This document shows, in pieces, positions 17,098 through 26,051 of a stretch of 64,000 bases of DNA; the first letter of the stretch is position 1, and every line of letters starts with the position of its first letter. The DNA is from Clostridium_I sp963725425 (GTDB lineage Bacteria; Bacillota; Clostridia; Clostridiales; Clostridiaceae). The translations under genes were made by a program, and so were the position numbers. Location: contig CAVRYJ010000040.1 of the NCBI GenBank assembly GCA_963725425.1, forward strand, positions 124,001-188,000, in the 5' to 3' direction. The notes under the pieces are model-generated. The model did no database searches. It was not told where the DNA came from and worked only from the letters and a program-made list of their open reading frames with translations.

Positions 17098-18441
17098 TTA
17101 TACTAGGTATTTTAATAACAAAGTTGCTAATCCAAGAAAGAAGAAGAAACCACACACATCTGTAAATGTTGTTACAAACACAGCTGAAGCTAATGCAGGA
17201 TCTACCTTTAGTTTTTTTAATATTACAGGTACTAGATAACCTACAATGCTTGCCACGCACATGTTTCCAAGCATTGAAACTCCAACTACTAACCCAAATA
17301 CAGGCTTATGAGCCCATAGCATTCCTATTGCTCCAATTACCACTCCAATAGCTACCCCATTAATTAACCCTACTAATATTTCTTTTCTAAATACTTTTTT
17401 TGCATTTTCTTTTGTAAATTCCCCTAATGCTATACCTCTTACAATTAAGGTCAAGCTTTGAGTCCCTGCATTTCCTCCCATTCCAGCAATTATAGGATTG
17501 AAAGCTGCAAGTATAACTACTTTATCAATGGTGTTACTAAAGACCCCTACAGTAGCTCCAGCAAGTATTGCGGTAACCAAATTTACATAAAGCCATGGTA
17601 ATCTGCTCTTTACTGAAGCAAATGTTGGTCCATCAATTACCTCTCCTTCATTAACTCCACCAAGACGTAAGATATCTTCTGTTGCTTCCTCTCTTACTAC
17701 CTCAATAATATCATCTACAGTAATTACCCCAAGCATCTCACCTTTTTCATCCGTAACAGGCATTGCTTGAAAACCATACTTTTCAAATAGAGTCGCAACC
17801 TCTTCTTGATCCATTTCTACTGGGAGACTTTTAACCTTCTCATGCATTATTTCTCCGATTTTTGTGGGAAAGGTTGATATAACTAATTCTCTAAGGGATA
17901 TTATTCCTTTTAAAATATCTTTTTCATCTAATACATAAAGATAATAAGCCGTTTCTGCATCAATGCCTGCAGTTTGAAGATATTTCAATGTTTCTTTTAC
18001 AGTCATATCTTCCTTAATAGCTAAAAATTCTGAGGCCATAAGACCACCAGCAGTATCATCTTCATAGTTTAAAAGTTCTTTAACATCTTCTGCTTCCTCT
18101 TTTCCTAAATGACTTAAAAATCTAATTATTCTTTCAGGTTCCAAGTTAGCCAGTAAATCTGCTATTTCATCGGAAGTCATCTCATTAACAATTTTATATT
18201 GTTCAAGTTCTGAGAATAGGTTTAGGAAATCCTCTTTTTCTTCCTCTTCCATCTCCTCAAAAATATTAGCTATAAGCCATATAGGTAATTTCTCCATTAT
18301 CGTGAATTTATCAATGTCACTATCCCTTAAAACTTCCAGTATATCAGCTGGATGTATGTCTTCCAGGTATTGTTCAAGTTCATCTGTATTATTATATATC
18401 AATAATTTCTTTAAATCCGACTTTAGTAAAGGCTCATTCAA
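17098..18441 (-). CDS. mgtE: MgtE magnesium transporter
   Basis: A 447-residue MgtE with its usual three parts. The N-terminal helical domain (1-130) includes EEEEKEDFLNLF. The tandem CBS domains (about 135-260) include AGGLMASEFLAI and FQAMPVTDEKGEMLGVITVDD. The C-terminal five-helix pore (about 280-447) includes ANIPIIAGMGGNAGTQS-like FNPIIAGMGGNAGTQS and FTDVCGFFFFLGLA. The CBS and N domains gate the channel in response to Mg. The start is TTG at 18441 behind AAGGAAGTGA. No M-box riboswitch is visible in the 190-base gap upstream. Confidence 0.95.
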   Translation of the reverse strand: MNEPLLKSDLKKLLIYNNTDELEQYLEDIHPADILEVLRDSDIDKFTIMEKLPIWLIANIFEEMEEEEKEDFLNLFSELEQYKIVNEMTSDEIADLLANLEPERIIRFLSHLGKEEAEDVKELLNYEDDTAGGLMASEFLAIKEDMTVKETLKYLQTAGIDAETAYYLYVLDEKDILKGIISLRELVISTFPTKIGEIMHEKVKSLPVEMDQEEVATLFEKYGFQAMPVTDEKGEMLGVITVDDIIEVVREEATEDILRLGGVNEGEVIDGPTFASVKSRLPWLYVNLVTAILAGATVGVFSNTIDKVVILAAFNPIIAGMGGNAGTQSLTLIVRGIALGEFTKENAKKVFRKEILVGLINGVAIGVVIGAIGMLWAHKPVFGLVVGVSMLGNMCVASIVGYLVPVILKKLKVDPALASAVFVTTFTDVCGFFFFLGLATLLLKYLV

Positions 18442-18568
18442 GTTGATTCACTTCCTTATGTATATAATATACCTAAATATTAAAATATTATTTAGGTTTC
18501 CACCTAGTCTTAATTATTACCTTTTCCTTTATATTCATATACATATGATAAACAAATCTCCATACATT

Positions 18569-18597
18569 GTTCTTTTATACCAAAATAGACTACCTTG
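18569..18597 (-). terminator. Hairpin after the amino-acid permease gene
   Basis: AATAGACTAC pairs with GTAGCCTATT around a short loop, in the gap between mgtE and the permease. A similar hairpin (AATAGCCTAC/TAGTAGGTATTT) is at 23366-23391. A T run is only partly present. Confidence 0.45.
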
Positions 18598-18634
18598 CAG
18601 TAGCCTATTGAAATTTGGGAACATTATATTTTTT

Positions 18635-20098
18635 TTATTTTTTATGCATACGTTTTTTTAATTTACTACCATGTTCACCAACCCAAAGTAGCATTTTACT
18701 ATATATGGGAGCATTGGCCTTTTGAAGTTCGCTATGCTTCCTACCATAAGAAAAATAAATTATTAATCCAACTAACAACCAGATTACAAATCTAATCCAT
18801 GTTTCTACTGGCAAAGATGTCATTAAATATACACAAGCTATTATCGTAAGCATTGGCAAAAATGGAACCCAGGGACATCTAAACTTTCTTTCGGCATTTG
18901 GCATTGTTTTTCTAAGCACTATTACACCTATAGAAACAAGAACAAATGCAAATAATGTACCTATGTTACATAGCTTTATTATCTCCTGCAATGGTAAAAA
19001 TCCTGATATTGCCGCTGCTAAAACACCTGTGATTACTGTGCAAAGAGTGGGTGTTTTGTGAACCGGATGTACTTTTGAGAATACCTTAGGTAATAGCCCA
19101 TCTCTTGACATAACCATAAATACTCTTATCTGTCCATAAAGCATTACTAGTAGCGTTGAAATCATGCCTATAACTGCACCTGTTCCAACTAGCGCTGCAC
19201 CCCAGTTAATTCCAAACCTTGACAACGCATCTGGAATAGCATTGTTTTGACTTATTTCTTTAAATGGTACCATACCCGTTATTACAACTGCAACTGTAAC
19301 GTAAAGAACAATTACAACTCCTAGGCAAATTGCAAGTCCTCTAGGTACATCTCTCTTTGGATTTATAGTTTCCTCCGCAGCCGTTGAAACCGCATCAAAA
19401 CCAATATAAGCAAAAAACATAATTGAAGCACCTGCCATAACACCCTTCCATCCAAAAGGAGCAAATGGTTTATAATTAGCTACACTAATATGAAATACAC
19501 CAAGCACTATAAATAAAATAATAACTCCAATTTTTATTAGAACTATTGCATTGTTAAGTTTTGCACTTTCTTTTATACCAACAAACAATATACATGTTAC
19601 AAGCCCAACTATAAGAACAGATGGTAAATCAACAAATCCCCCCTCTGTAGGTCCATGGGTTATTACTGCAGGTAAATTGAGTCCTGCAGACTTTAATAAG
19701 CCAACGAAGGTTCCTGACCAACCGGATGCAACAGCTGCTGAGGAAACTAAATATTCAAGCATTAAATCCCATCCTATAATCCAAGCTATTACTTCGCCAA
19801 ACGCAATATAGGAATATGTATAAGTACTACCTGCAACTGGAAACATGGTAGCTAGTTCAGCATAAGTAAGTGCACAAAGCCCACTAGTTATTGCTGCTAC
19901 TATAAATGATAAAACTACTGCTGGTCCTGCCATATGAGCACCAACACCTGTGGAAACAAAAATTCCTGTACCAAGTACTGCACCTATTCCAAGTGCCGCA
20001 AGATCAGTGGATGTAAGATTCTTTTTAAGATCTGATTTTTCGGCAGAATGAAGCACCTGTTTTAGTGATTTTGTTTTCCATATATCCTTAATATTCAT
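18635..20098 (-). CDS. APC-family amino-acid permease
   Basis: A 487-residue transporter with 12 predicted membrane helices, of the cationic amino-acid/YfnA-like branch. The first helix has the substrate-site motif LGIGAVLGTGIFVSTGVG, and FFAYIGFDAVSTAAEETINPKRDVPRG is the conserved loop of the family. The ATG at 20098 follows AAAGGAGGAACATT. The first residues MNIKDIWKTKSLKQVL reappear as MNVKKIWGIKPIKQL in the small gene upstream. The substrate is not certain; branched-chain or basic amino acids are possible. Confidence 0.9.
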   Translation of the reverse strand: MNIKDIWKTKSLKQVLHSAEKSDLKKNLTSTDLAALGIGAVLGTGIFVSTGVGAHMAGPAVVLSFIVAAITSGLCALTYAELATMFPVAGSTYTYSYIAFGEVIAWIIGWDLMLEYLVSSAAVASGWSGTFVGLLKSAGLNLPAVITHGPTEGGFVDLPSVLIVGLVTCILFVGIKESAKLNNAIVLIKIGVIILFIVLGVFHISVANYKPFAPFGWKGVMAGASIMFFAYIGFDAVSTAAEETINPKRDVPRGLAICLGVVIVLYVTVAVVITGMVPFKEISQNNAIPDALSRFGINWGAALVGTGAVIGMISTLLVMLYGQIRVFMVMSRDGLLPKVFSKVHPVHKTPTLCTVITGVLAAAISGFLPLQEIIKLCNIGTLFAFVLVSIGVIVLRKTMPNAERKFRCPWVPFLPMLTIIACVYLMTSLPVETWIRFVIWLLVGLIIYFSYGRKHSELQKANAPIYSKMLLWVGEHGSKLKKRMHKK

Positions 20099-20242
20099 AA
20101 TGTTCCTCCTTTGTAAAAACAATACTGATTCCTACATTAATTTATCCATTGGAGATAAGTTGACAAATTAATGTAAGATATGCACTTCATTTGTTAACTA
20201 ACATTCAGATGGTTTAAAAATAGAACCACCTAAGTACAATTT

Positions 20243-20539
20243 TCACTTTATAAACACCGCCCAACATAAAACTACTAAAAGTATATTTGCTATCGCTAGA
20301 TCTGCATATACAATATAGTCTATAATCTTTTTCCGTTTGTAATATCTCTGAAATCTCTTTTCAGAACGTTCTTGAAACTCCCTACATTCTTGTATTGTAT
20401 CCTTTGACTCCTTAGTTATACGTGCTTTCTTGGTGATATATGTATTCTCAATTTTACTTTGAAGCTGTGAAATGGTATTTTGACACTTACCACGCAGCTG
20501 TTTTATGGGCTTTATTCCCCAAATTTTCTTAACATTCAC
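20243..20539 (-). CDS. Small protein with permease-like N-terminus and one membrane helix
   Basis: 98 residues from a GTG at 20539 behind AAAGGAGAAATATT. The N-terminus MNVKKIWGIKPIKQL and the DNA around the ribosome site resemble those of the permease downstream, suggesting duplication of that gene's start. The middle is a charged helix (TKESKDTIQECREFQERSEKRFQRYYKRKK) and the end is a single hydrophobic helix (YADLAIANILLVVLCWAVFI). No known family was recognised. Possible roles are a permease accessory protein or a decayed duplicate. Confidence 0.55.
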   Translation of the reverse strand: MNVKKIWGIKPIKQLRGKCQNTISQLQSKIENTYITKKARITKESKDTIQECREFQERSEKRFQRYYKRKKIIDYIVYADLAIANILLVVLCWAVFIK

Positions 20540-20643
20540 AATATTTCTCCTTTGTAACACAATAATAATATGAACTTTTATTTTATGATTAAATCACTAA
20601 GTTCTATAACCAGTTAGCTTTTCACAAAAATTTATAAAAGCAT

Positions 20644-20696
20644 AAAAAAAAGTCTCCCTTCGTTAAATTCCCTAAAAGCATTTAACAAAAGAAACC
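20644..20696 (-). terminator. Strong terminator downstream of citG
   Basis: On the minus strand a long stem (GTTTCTTTTGTTAAAT with ATTTAACGAAGGGAGAC, some G-U pairs) is followed by eight T residues. It lies about 170 bases after the citG stop and about 105 bases before the 98-residue gene. I see nothing else in 20540-20867. Confidence 0.8.
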
Positions 20697-20867
20697 CTTA
20701 TATAGATAGTATAGCAGAAAACCTCCCATTTTTCAATTAACGAAGAAAAAGCCATACCCTAAATAGTGAAATAGTATTGCTTGCTTTCTAGTAACAATCA
20801 ACCTAACCGCTATTCTGTTTATATACAAACGGTATCATGGTTAATATTGCTATCAATTTTTAATTGG

Positions 20868-21746
20868 TTACCAATCATTCTCATTCATGTATTGTTCTAC
20901 AAGATATAAGAATATTGTTACTCCCAGCAAATCCGCACTTCCACCAGGACTTATATTTTCCTCAATAAACTCTTCACACAAATTATTGATTTTTGTCCTT
21001 CCAATATTAGTTTTCATTCCTCCAAGTTTAATTATCTCTATTGCTTTTTTCCTTACCTGCTCTAAAACCTTTGGGTTATGTCTATAGATAATAGTTGAGT
21101 CATCGCAAATCTGCATTATTCCAATTAGGGTATTAACTAGTCTATCATTAACATTCAAGTCTGAATTTTGTTTATAAAAATCAAGAGCGAAATTAAAAAC
21201 TGTTGGAATTCCTTTTTCAACTTCACCTCGTACGCCTTCAGTTTTATATTTAAAAAACAATTTTTCACCGTGGCTTAATTCTACATTCTCTTTTAAAATT
21301 GAAAGCTCATTATTTACTATCCCATTAGTCATTCCTTTTATGATATCTTGGATATATCTAAAATCTTTTTTTTCATAAATTGCTTTTCCTGTAGCTGCAC
21401 AAGCTACACCCATTAAGAAAAGCATCCCTTTATGAGTATTAATCCCTTTGGTTTTAATAAACATATCTTTTTCAGCTTCTACTCCTATTGATCTAATTTC
21501 ATTGAATATTTCCTTATATGTCTTATCTGAAAAACCCTCCTGGACAAACAAAGGTAAATACTTGCTTAGCATAGATGTACTGTCAACAAATGTAAAAAAG
21601 TCCATATCCTTATGAGCCCCACAAGACACTGGCGATACTAGACCTGGTGATGGATAACAAGAAACTTCATATATCATAGCCTGAATTGCAAAACTACTAA
21701 TCGTCATTGAAGTCTCATTTATTGTATATGTCATTTTACTTTTCAT
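20868..21746 (-). CDS. citG: Triphosphoribosyl-dephospho-CoA synthase
   Basis: 292 residues of the CitG family, which makes the prosthetic-group precursor of citrate lyase from ATP and dephospho-CoA. Motifs are CYPSPGLVSPVSCGAHKDMD, TKGINTHKGMLFLMG and the C-terminal SPGGSADLLGVTIFL. The ATG at 21746 follows GGAGAGATGA; the open frame to 21890 has no such site. It is 170 bases after a citrate synthase gene on the same strand. No citrate lyase genes (citDEF) are in the window. Confidence 0.88.
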   Translation of the reverse strand: MKSKMTYTINETSMTISSFAIQAMIYEVSCYPSPGLVSPVSCGAHKDMDFFTFVDSTSMLSKYLPLFVQEGFSDKTYKEIFNEIRSIGVEAEKDMFIKTKGINTHKGMLFLMGVACAATGKAIYEKKDFRYIQDIIKGMTNGIVNNELSILKENVELSHGEKLFFKYKTEGVRGEVEKGIPTVFNFALDFYKQNSDLNVNDRLVNTLIGIMQICDDSTIIYRHNPKVLEQVRKKAIEIIKLGGMKTNIGRTKINNLCEEFIEENISPGGSADLLGVTIFLYLVEQYMNENDW

Positions 21747-21916
21747 TTCATCTCTCCGAATATAATTTGAAGTTATTTGATAATAATTATATCTTATAAT
21801 CAAACATTTTGTAATTGCACTAGACCAAAGCAATGCTATTACAGTATAATCCTTATCTTTCCATAATTCTATATAAATAAATGAATCCATCCTAAATCAT
21901 TCACCTAGTCCTATAA

Positions 21917-23266
21917 TCATCTATCACTTAATGGGACGTAATTACTTCTTTCTGCAACACACTTATATGCGGGTCTAATAATCTTACCATTGTTTATTAT
22001 TTCCTCAAGCCTATGAGCACTCCAACCAGCTATTCTTGATATAGCAAAAATAGGCGTGAATATCTCCTCTGGTATATCTAGCATTTTATAAACAAACCCT
22101 GAATAAAAATCTACATTGGCACTTACTCCTTTATAAATTTTTCGAACGCTGGCAATTACTTTAGGTGCTAGTTCCTCTACTTTTGCATAAAGATTGTATT
22201 CATCCTCTAGACCTTTTTCCTTGGCGAGTCTTGCTACATATCCTTTAAAAATAACTGCCCTTGGGTCAGATATAGAATAAACAGCATGACCTATTCCGTA
22301 GATTAAACCTGATTTATCAAAGGCCTCTTTGTTAAGTATTTTTGATAAATATTTTTGGATTTCTACTTCATCTGTCCAATCGCTCAATTGTTCTTTCATA
22401 TCTTCAAACATTTTAACAACCTTAATATTTGCACCACCATGTCTTGGACCTTTTAAAGAACCAAGGGCAGCTGCTATTACTGAATAAGTATCTGAACCAG
22501 AAGAAGTTACTACATGTGTAACAAACGTGGAGTTATTACCCCCACCGTGCTCTGCATGAAGTACTAGTGAAAGATCAAGTAGTATAGCTTCAAGTTTTGT
22601 GAATTTACTATCATTTCTAAGCATATACAGAATATTTTCCGCAGTACTTAAATCTGGACTTGGATCATGAATAATCAAGCTGTTATTGTTATGATAATGT
22701 GACAAAGCTTGATAACCATATACCCCAATAAGTGGAAAATATGCAATCAATCGAATACATTGCTCAAGAACATTGCTTACAGAAGTATCCTCAGCTTTAT
22801 CGTCTAGACTATAAAGCGCAAGTACGCTCCTTGCTAGTGAATTCATTATATTTTTACTTGGCATCTTTAATATCATATCCCGTACGAATCCGTCAGGAAG
22901 TTTTCTATATTTTGCAAGTAGTTCTGTAAATGTTTTAAGTTCTTCTCCATTTGGAAGTTCACTAAAAAGCAATAAGTAACACGTTTCTTCAAATCCAAAT
23001 CTACCATCTTCAAGGAAACCATCTACTATATCATTAATATTTATGCCTCTATATCTTAATGAACCTGGTACTGGAATCATCTTGTTTTCCTTAGCTATAA
23101 ATGAATTTACTTCTCCTATTTCAGTTAACCCTACAAGTACTCCTCGACCATCAGTATCTCTAAGACCTCGCTTAACTTCATATTTATTATACTGTTCTAA
23201 ATCTATAGAACCGCTTAATTTTTCAGACATTTTTTTTTCAAACTCATCCAGTTTGTTATTATCCAT
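21917..23266 (-). CDS. Citrate synthase
   Basis: A 449-residue citrate/2-methylcitrate synthase that condenses acetyl-CoA (or propionyl-CoA) with oxaloacetate. Visible hallmarks are PGSLRYRGININDIVD, the active-site histidine region LVLHAEHGGGNNSTFVTHVV, LKGPRHGGAN, the second histidine in YGIGHAVYSISDPRA, and RIAGWSAHRLEE. The ATG at 23266 has AAAGGAGGCAT upstream. Its length is at the long end for bacterial enzymes. Pairing with citG links it to citrate metabolism rather than only to a TCA cycle. Confidence 0.92.
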   Translation of the reverse strand: MDNNKLDEFEKKMSEKLSGSIDLEQYNKYEVKRGLRDTDGRGVLVGLTEIGEVNSFIAKENKMIPVPGSLRYRGININDIVDGFLEDGRFGFEETCYLLLFSELPNGEELKTFTELLAKYRKLPDGFVRDMILKMPSKNIMNSLARSVLALYSLDDKAEDTSVSNVLEQCIRLIAYFPLIGVYGYQALSHYHNNNSLIIHDPSPDLSTAENILYMLRNDSKFTKLEAILLDLSLVLHAEHGGGNNSTFVTHVVTSSGSDTYSVIAAALGSLKGPRHGGANIKVVKMFEDMKEQLSDWTDEVEIQKYLSKILNKEAFDKSGLIYGIGHAVYSISDPRAVIFKGYVARLAKEKGLEDEYNLYAKVEELAPKVIASVRKIYKGVSANVDFYSGFVYKMLDIPEEIFTPIFAISRIAGWSAHRLEEIINNGKIIRPAYKCVAERSNYVPLSDR

Positions 23267-23478
23267 AATATGCCTCCTTTCAAAATAGTTTTTAAATTGT
23301 TTCAGTAATAATAAGGTTAAGTAAATTTATTTACTGCACTCTACTTAAATTCTTTGATTATACAAAAATAGCCTACTTTATAGTAGGTATTTCGAATTCA
23401 CAACTTTATTTATATTATTTTGTTAATTAGGTGTACTTTTGTCAATAGTACTGTAATAGTTACTGTTTAAAAAAGAAT

Positions 23479-23553
23479 AATACCTACACACATTTCATTA
23501 AGCACAGACTTTAGTCTAAAACCATGCCAGTGGAAGGACGCATTATAGGTATT
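23479..23553. other. Structured intergenic element of unknown type
   Basis: An 8-bp outer stem (AATACCTA, 23479-23486, with TAGGTATT, 23546-23553) encloses about 59 bases with an inner AGACT-AA-AGTCT palindrome flanked by GCA/TGC. T runs follow on both strands. It lies in the 427-base gap between citrate synthase and the fusion gene. I could not match it to a riboswitch or terminator class I know. A second small hairpin is at 23366-23391. Confidence 0.4.
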
Positions 23554-23693
23554 ATTTTAATTTTTATGTCTTAGCTACTACAACGATAATCTTTATATAT
23601 GTATGTATATGATATCACATATACATACATAAGTATGCATAAAAAATTTTCCATTTTTACAGTTGTGATATTTTTTAGAGGCTTCCTTTATGG

Positions 23694-25784
23694 TTAGGCA
23701 TCTAAATTTTCTCTAAAATTTTTCTTCACCTCTAAAAGATATTCTATATCATTTAAAAATTGAAATAACATAGCTCTATTTTCAAATTCCTCCCTTGATT
23801 TAGGGAGCTCTTGAATTTCACATGCTTCCCTAACACCTTTTAACTCTCTTAAAAGTTCCTCAGCTGTATTGTATTCACCAAAATCTAATGCCACTTTTTC
23901 TGTAAATGCAGCAACCATTTCTGTTTGCTGAAAATTCATGTAAAATTTTACAAAATGTGTTCTCATATATTTTAATATTTCATATTGCAGGGTCCTCATT
24001 TCCATGTATTGAACATAATACTTTACTTCATTCATAATATAATTATTCAAATTTCTATATGCCCTTTCAGTACCTTCCTTTAGTTTACTCTCCAAGTCAT
24101 TAAAAAGCATTTCCTCTTCAATATGTACAGACTGATTTCTCAAACTCTCTGCCATTTGAAATAAAATTTTTCTCATATATTCTTCAATATCGTTTTGATT
24201 TTCCTTGATTTTGCCTTCAACTTTAGGCATATATATATTTAAAATAATACCAATTCCCGCACCTATAGTCATAAGTAAGAGTTCATTTTTTATTAGAAAT
24301 GGCGCTACTGACCTTTCAACTAATAAATGAGTAACTAAAACTGAACTAACCACTATTCCATCTGTAATTTTCAAAATTACTGTCAAAGGAATAAAAATAA
24401 TTAAATATATTCCAAAAACAATTGGAGTATATCCAAAAACTAAAAATAACACGCCTGAAATAAACAGGGCTAAAATGGTTGATTCAATCCTTTGCAGAGC
24501 TAAAGTTATTGATGTTTTCTTAGTGTTGTGAACACTTAGTATTGTTATAATTCCAGCAGCAGATGCATATTTTAGACCCAAAGAACCAGCAATAATAATC
24601 GCAATGGCTGAACCCACTGCAGTCTTAAAAGTTCTAAGTCCAATAAATTTTTTCATATTTCCTCCATAAATCCGAACTTTGTTATGTGTATGGTTAATGA
24701 TAGCATCTTTGTTGCTACCAAAAAACATCTGCTCCCACAAACCTTCTTTTTCAAAAACTTCTTTCTTTCCATCCTTTTGGATTGTTAACTTGACCTCACC
24801 AATGCATCTCATATAAGTAGGATTGATTCTTAAGGCTTTAGCCGCTAACTTTTTTATTTTAGAAATTCCTGTTCCATCAAACATATTTACAGTTAAAATA
24901 TCATGTTCCCTTTTAAATTCTATTTCATAGTTTGTTGTATTGTCCACCTGATGGATGAAAGTCAAGTTATTATCAATGAATTTTTTAGTTATGGGGTGAT
25001 ATTTAGTACTTAATCTTTTCACTACAGTTTTTTCTTCATTATCATCTAATATAATTCCATCTTTCCCTACCATGAAAACTGGTAATCGAACATAACCATA
25101 TTTCTTTTCTGCTATAATATCACAAGCTATGATTGTATAATCGCCAATATTTGCACGACACCAATACCAATGATTCATGAGTTTACTCATATGGATATTA
25201 CCCCAGTTGTGATCATGATATCCATTTCCATTTAACTCAAAGGTTTCGCCTTGAACTTTTAAGGTAGCACTAACATCTGCAGACGGGCACCCTACAAACC
25301 ATGCAAAATAATACTCCTGCCTTTCACCATAATACCAATGTCCTGTTCCAGGACGCCACATTGGTAGTTTTGGTTTCATAATGCAATTATATTCAACTTC
25401 TCCTTCTACAAAATGTATCAGATAATTTCCATCACAATATTTAATACTACTTCTACAAATTCTTACATCGCATTGTTCCCTAGACGCACGAATTATTTGC
25501 CCTTTACCTTCAGAAATACGTTTTAGTATGGTTTTTCCACTTGGAAAGGTTATCTCAAGAGACGCTGTTGGATTTGCCTGGCCTCTTACATCAAATCCAG
25601 CCTTGGTATAAAATACTACCACTATTTTGCTACCATCTGTGTATTCAGCATCAAAATACCACCATTCGTATGTTCTTTCACCACCGATACTTCTCATTCC
25701 ATCTTCCCAAATTGATGTTTCCTTAGTTATCCCTAATTTTTGATAATAGCTAATATTTTTGGCTAGAAATGCATTTTTATTCAT
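23694..25784 (-). CDS. Fusion ORF: CrtC/AttH-like lipocalin protein plus aromatic-acid-exporter (ArAE_1-like) protein
   Basis: A 696-residue frame with two halves. Residues 1 to about 355 resemble CrtC/AttH-type lipocalin-like proteins (YEWWYFDAEYTDGSK, GNGYHDHNWGN, HWYWCRANIGDYTIIACDI). Residues from about 375 begin MKKFIGLRTFKTAVGSAIAIIIA and form a six-helix membrane domain and a cytoplasmic helical tail, like stand-alone ArAE_1/DUF939 proteins. A perfect GGAGGAAATATG lies exactly at the junction (near 24655), and the join VRIYGGN looks like translated intergenic DNA. Adding one T to the T6 run at 24720-24725 would give a stop soon after MFF. It is either a true fusion or two genes joined by an indel. 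Confidence 0.75.
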   Translation of the reverse strand: MNKNAFLAKNISYYQKLGITKETSIWEDGMRSIGGERTYEWWYFDAEYTDGSKIVVVFYTKAGFDVRGQANPTASLEITFPSGKTILKRISEGKGQIIRASREQCDVRICRSSIKYCDGNYLIHFVEGEVEYNCIMKPKLPMWRPGTGHWYYGERQEYYFAWFVGCPSADVSATLKVQGETFELNGNGYHDHNWGNIHMSKLMNHWYWCRANIGDYTIIACDIIAEKKYGYVRLPVFMVGKDGIILDDNEEKTVVKRLSTKYHPITKKFIDNNLTFIHQVDNTTNYEIEFKREHDILTVNMFDGTGISKIKKLAAKALRINPTYMRCIGEVKLTIQKDGKKEVFEKEGLWEQMFFGSNKDAIINHTHNKVRIYGGNMKKFIGLRTFKTAVGSAIAIIIAGSLGLKYASAAGIITILSVHNTKKTSITLALQRIESTILALFISGVLFLVFGYTPIVFGIYLIIFIPLTVILKITDGIVVSSVLVTHLLVERSVAPFLIKNELLLMTIGAGIGIILNIYMPKVEGKIKENQNDIEEYMRKILFQMAESLRNQSVHIEEEMLFNDLESKLKEGTERAYRNLNNYIMNEVKYYVQYMEMRTLQYEILKYMRTHFVKFYMNFQQTEMVAAFTEKVALDFGEYNTAEELLRELKGVREACEIQELPKSREEFENRAMLFQFLNDIEYLLEVKKNFRENLDA

Positions 25785-26051
25785 GCTTCATCCCCCTTTT
25801 CACGGATGTTACGCGCCTTACTAGCGATTTCTAAATTTCAGCATTAAAGGTAAGTATAAATTCTACATAATGCTATTAGTATAATCTGTGAAGTTGATTT
25901 TTGCAATTTTAACCTGTAACAATTCATTTTACATAATAATAAGATAGAATAAACCACTTTAATCTTACATTATTATGTTCCTATACACTAAAAAAAATAT
26001 AAATAATCTAATTTCAAAATATTTACTACATGTAAAAAAGGAGCGAACTAT

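Noticed and set aside
20540..20867. T-box or lysine riboswitch before the amino-acid permease region
   Set aside because: No T-box sequence or lysine aptamer core was seen; the structure present is explained as a terminator after citG.
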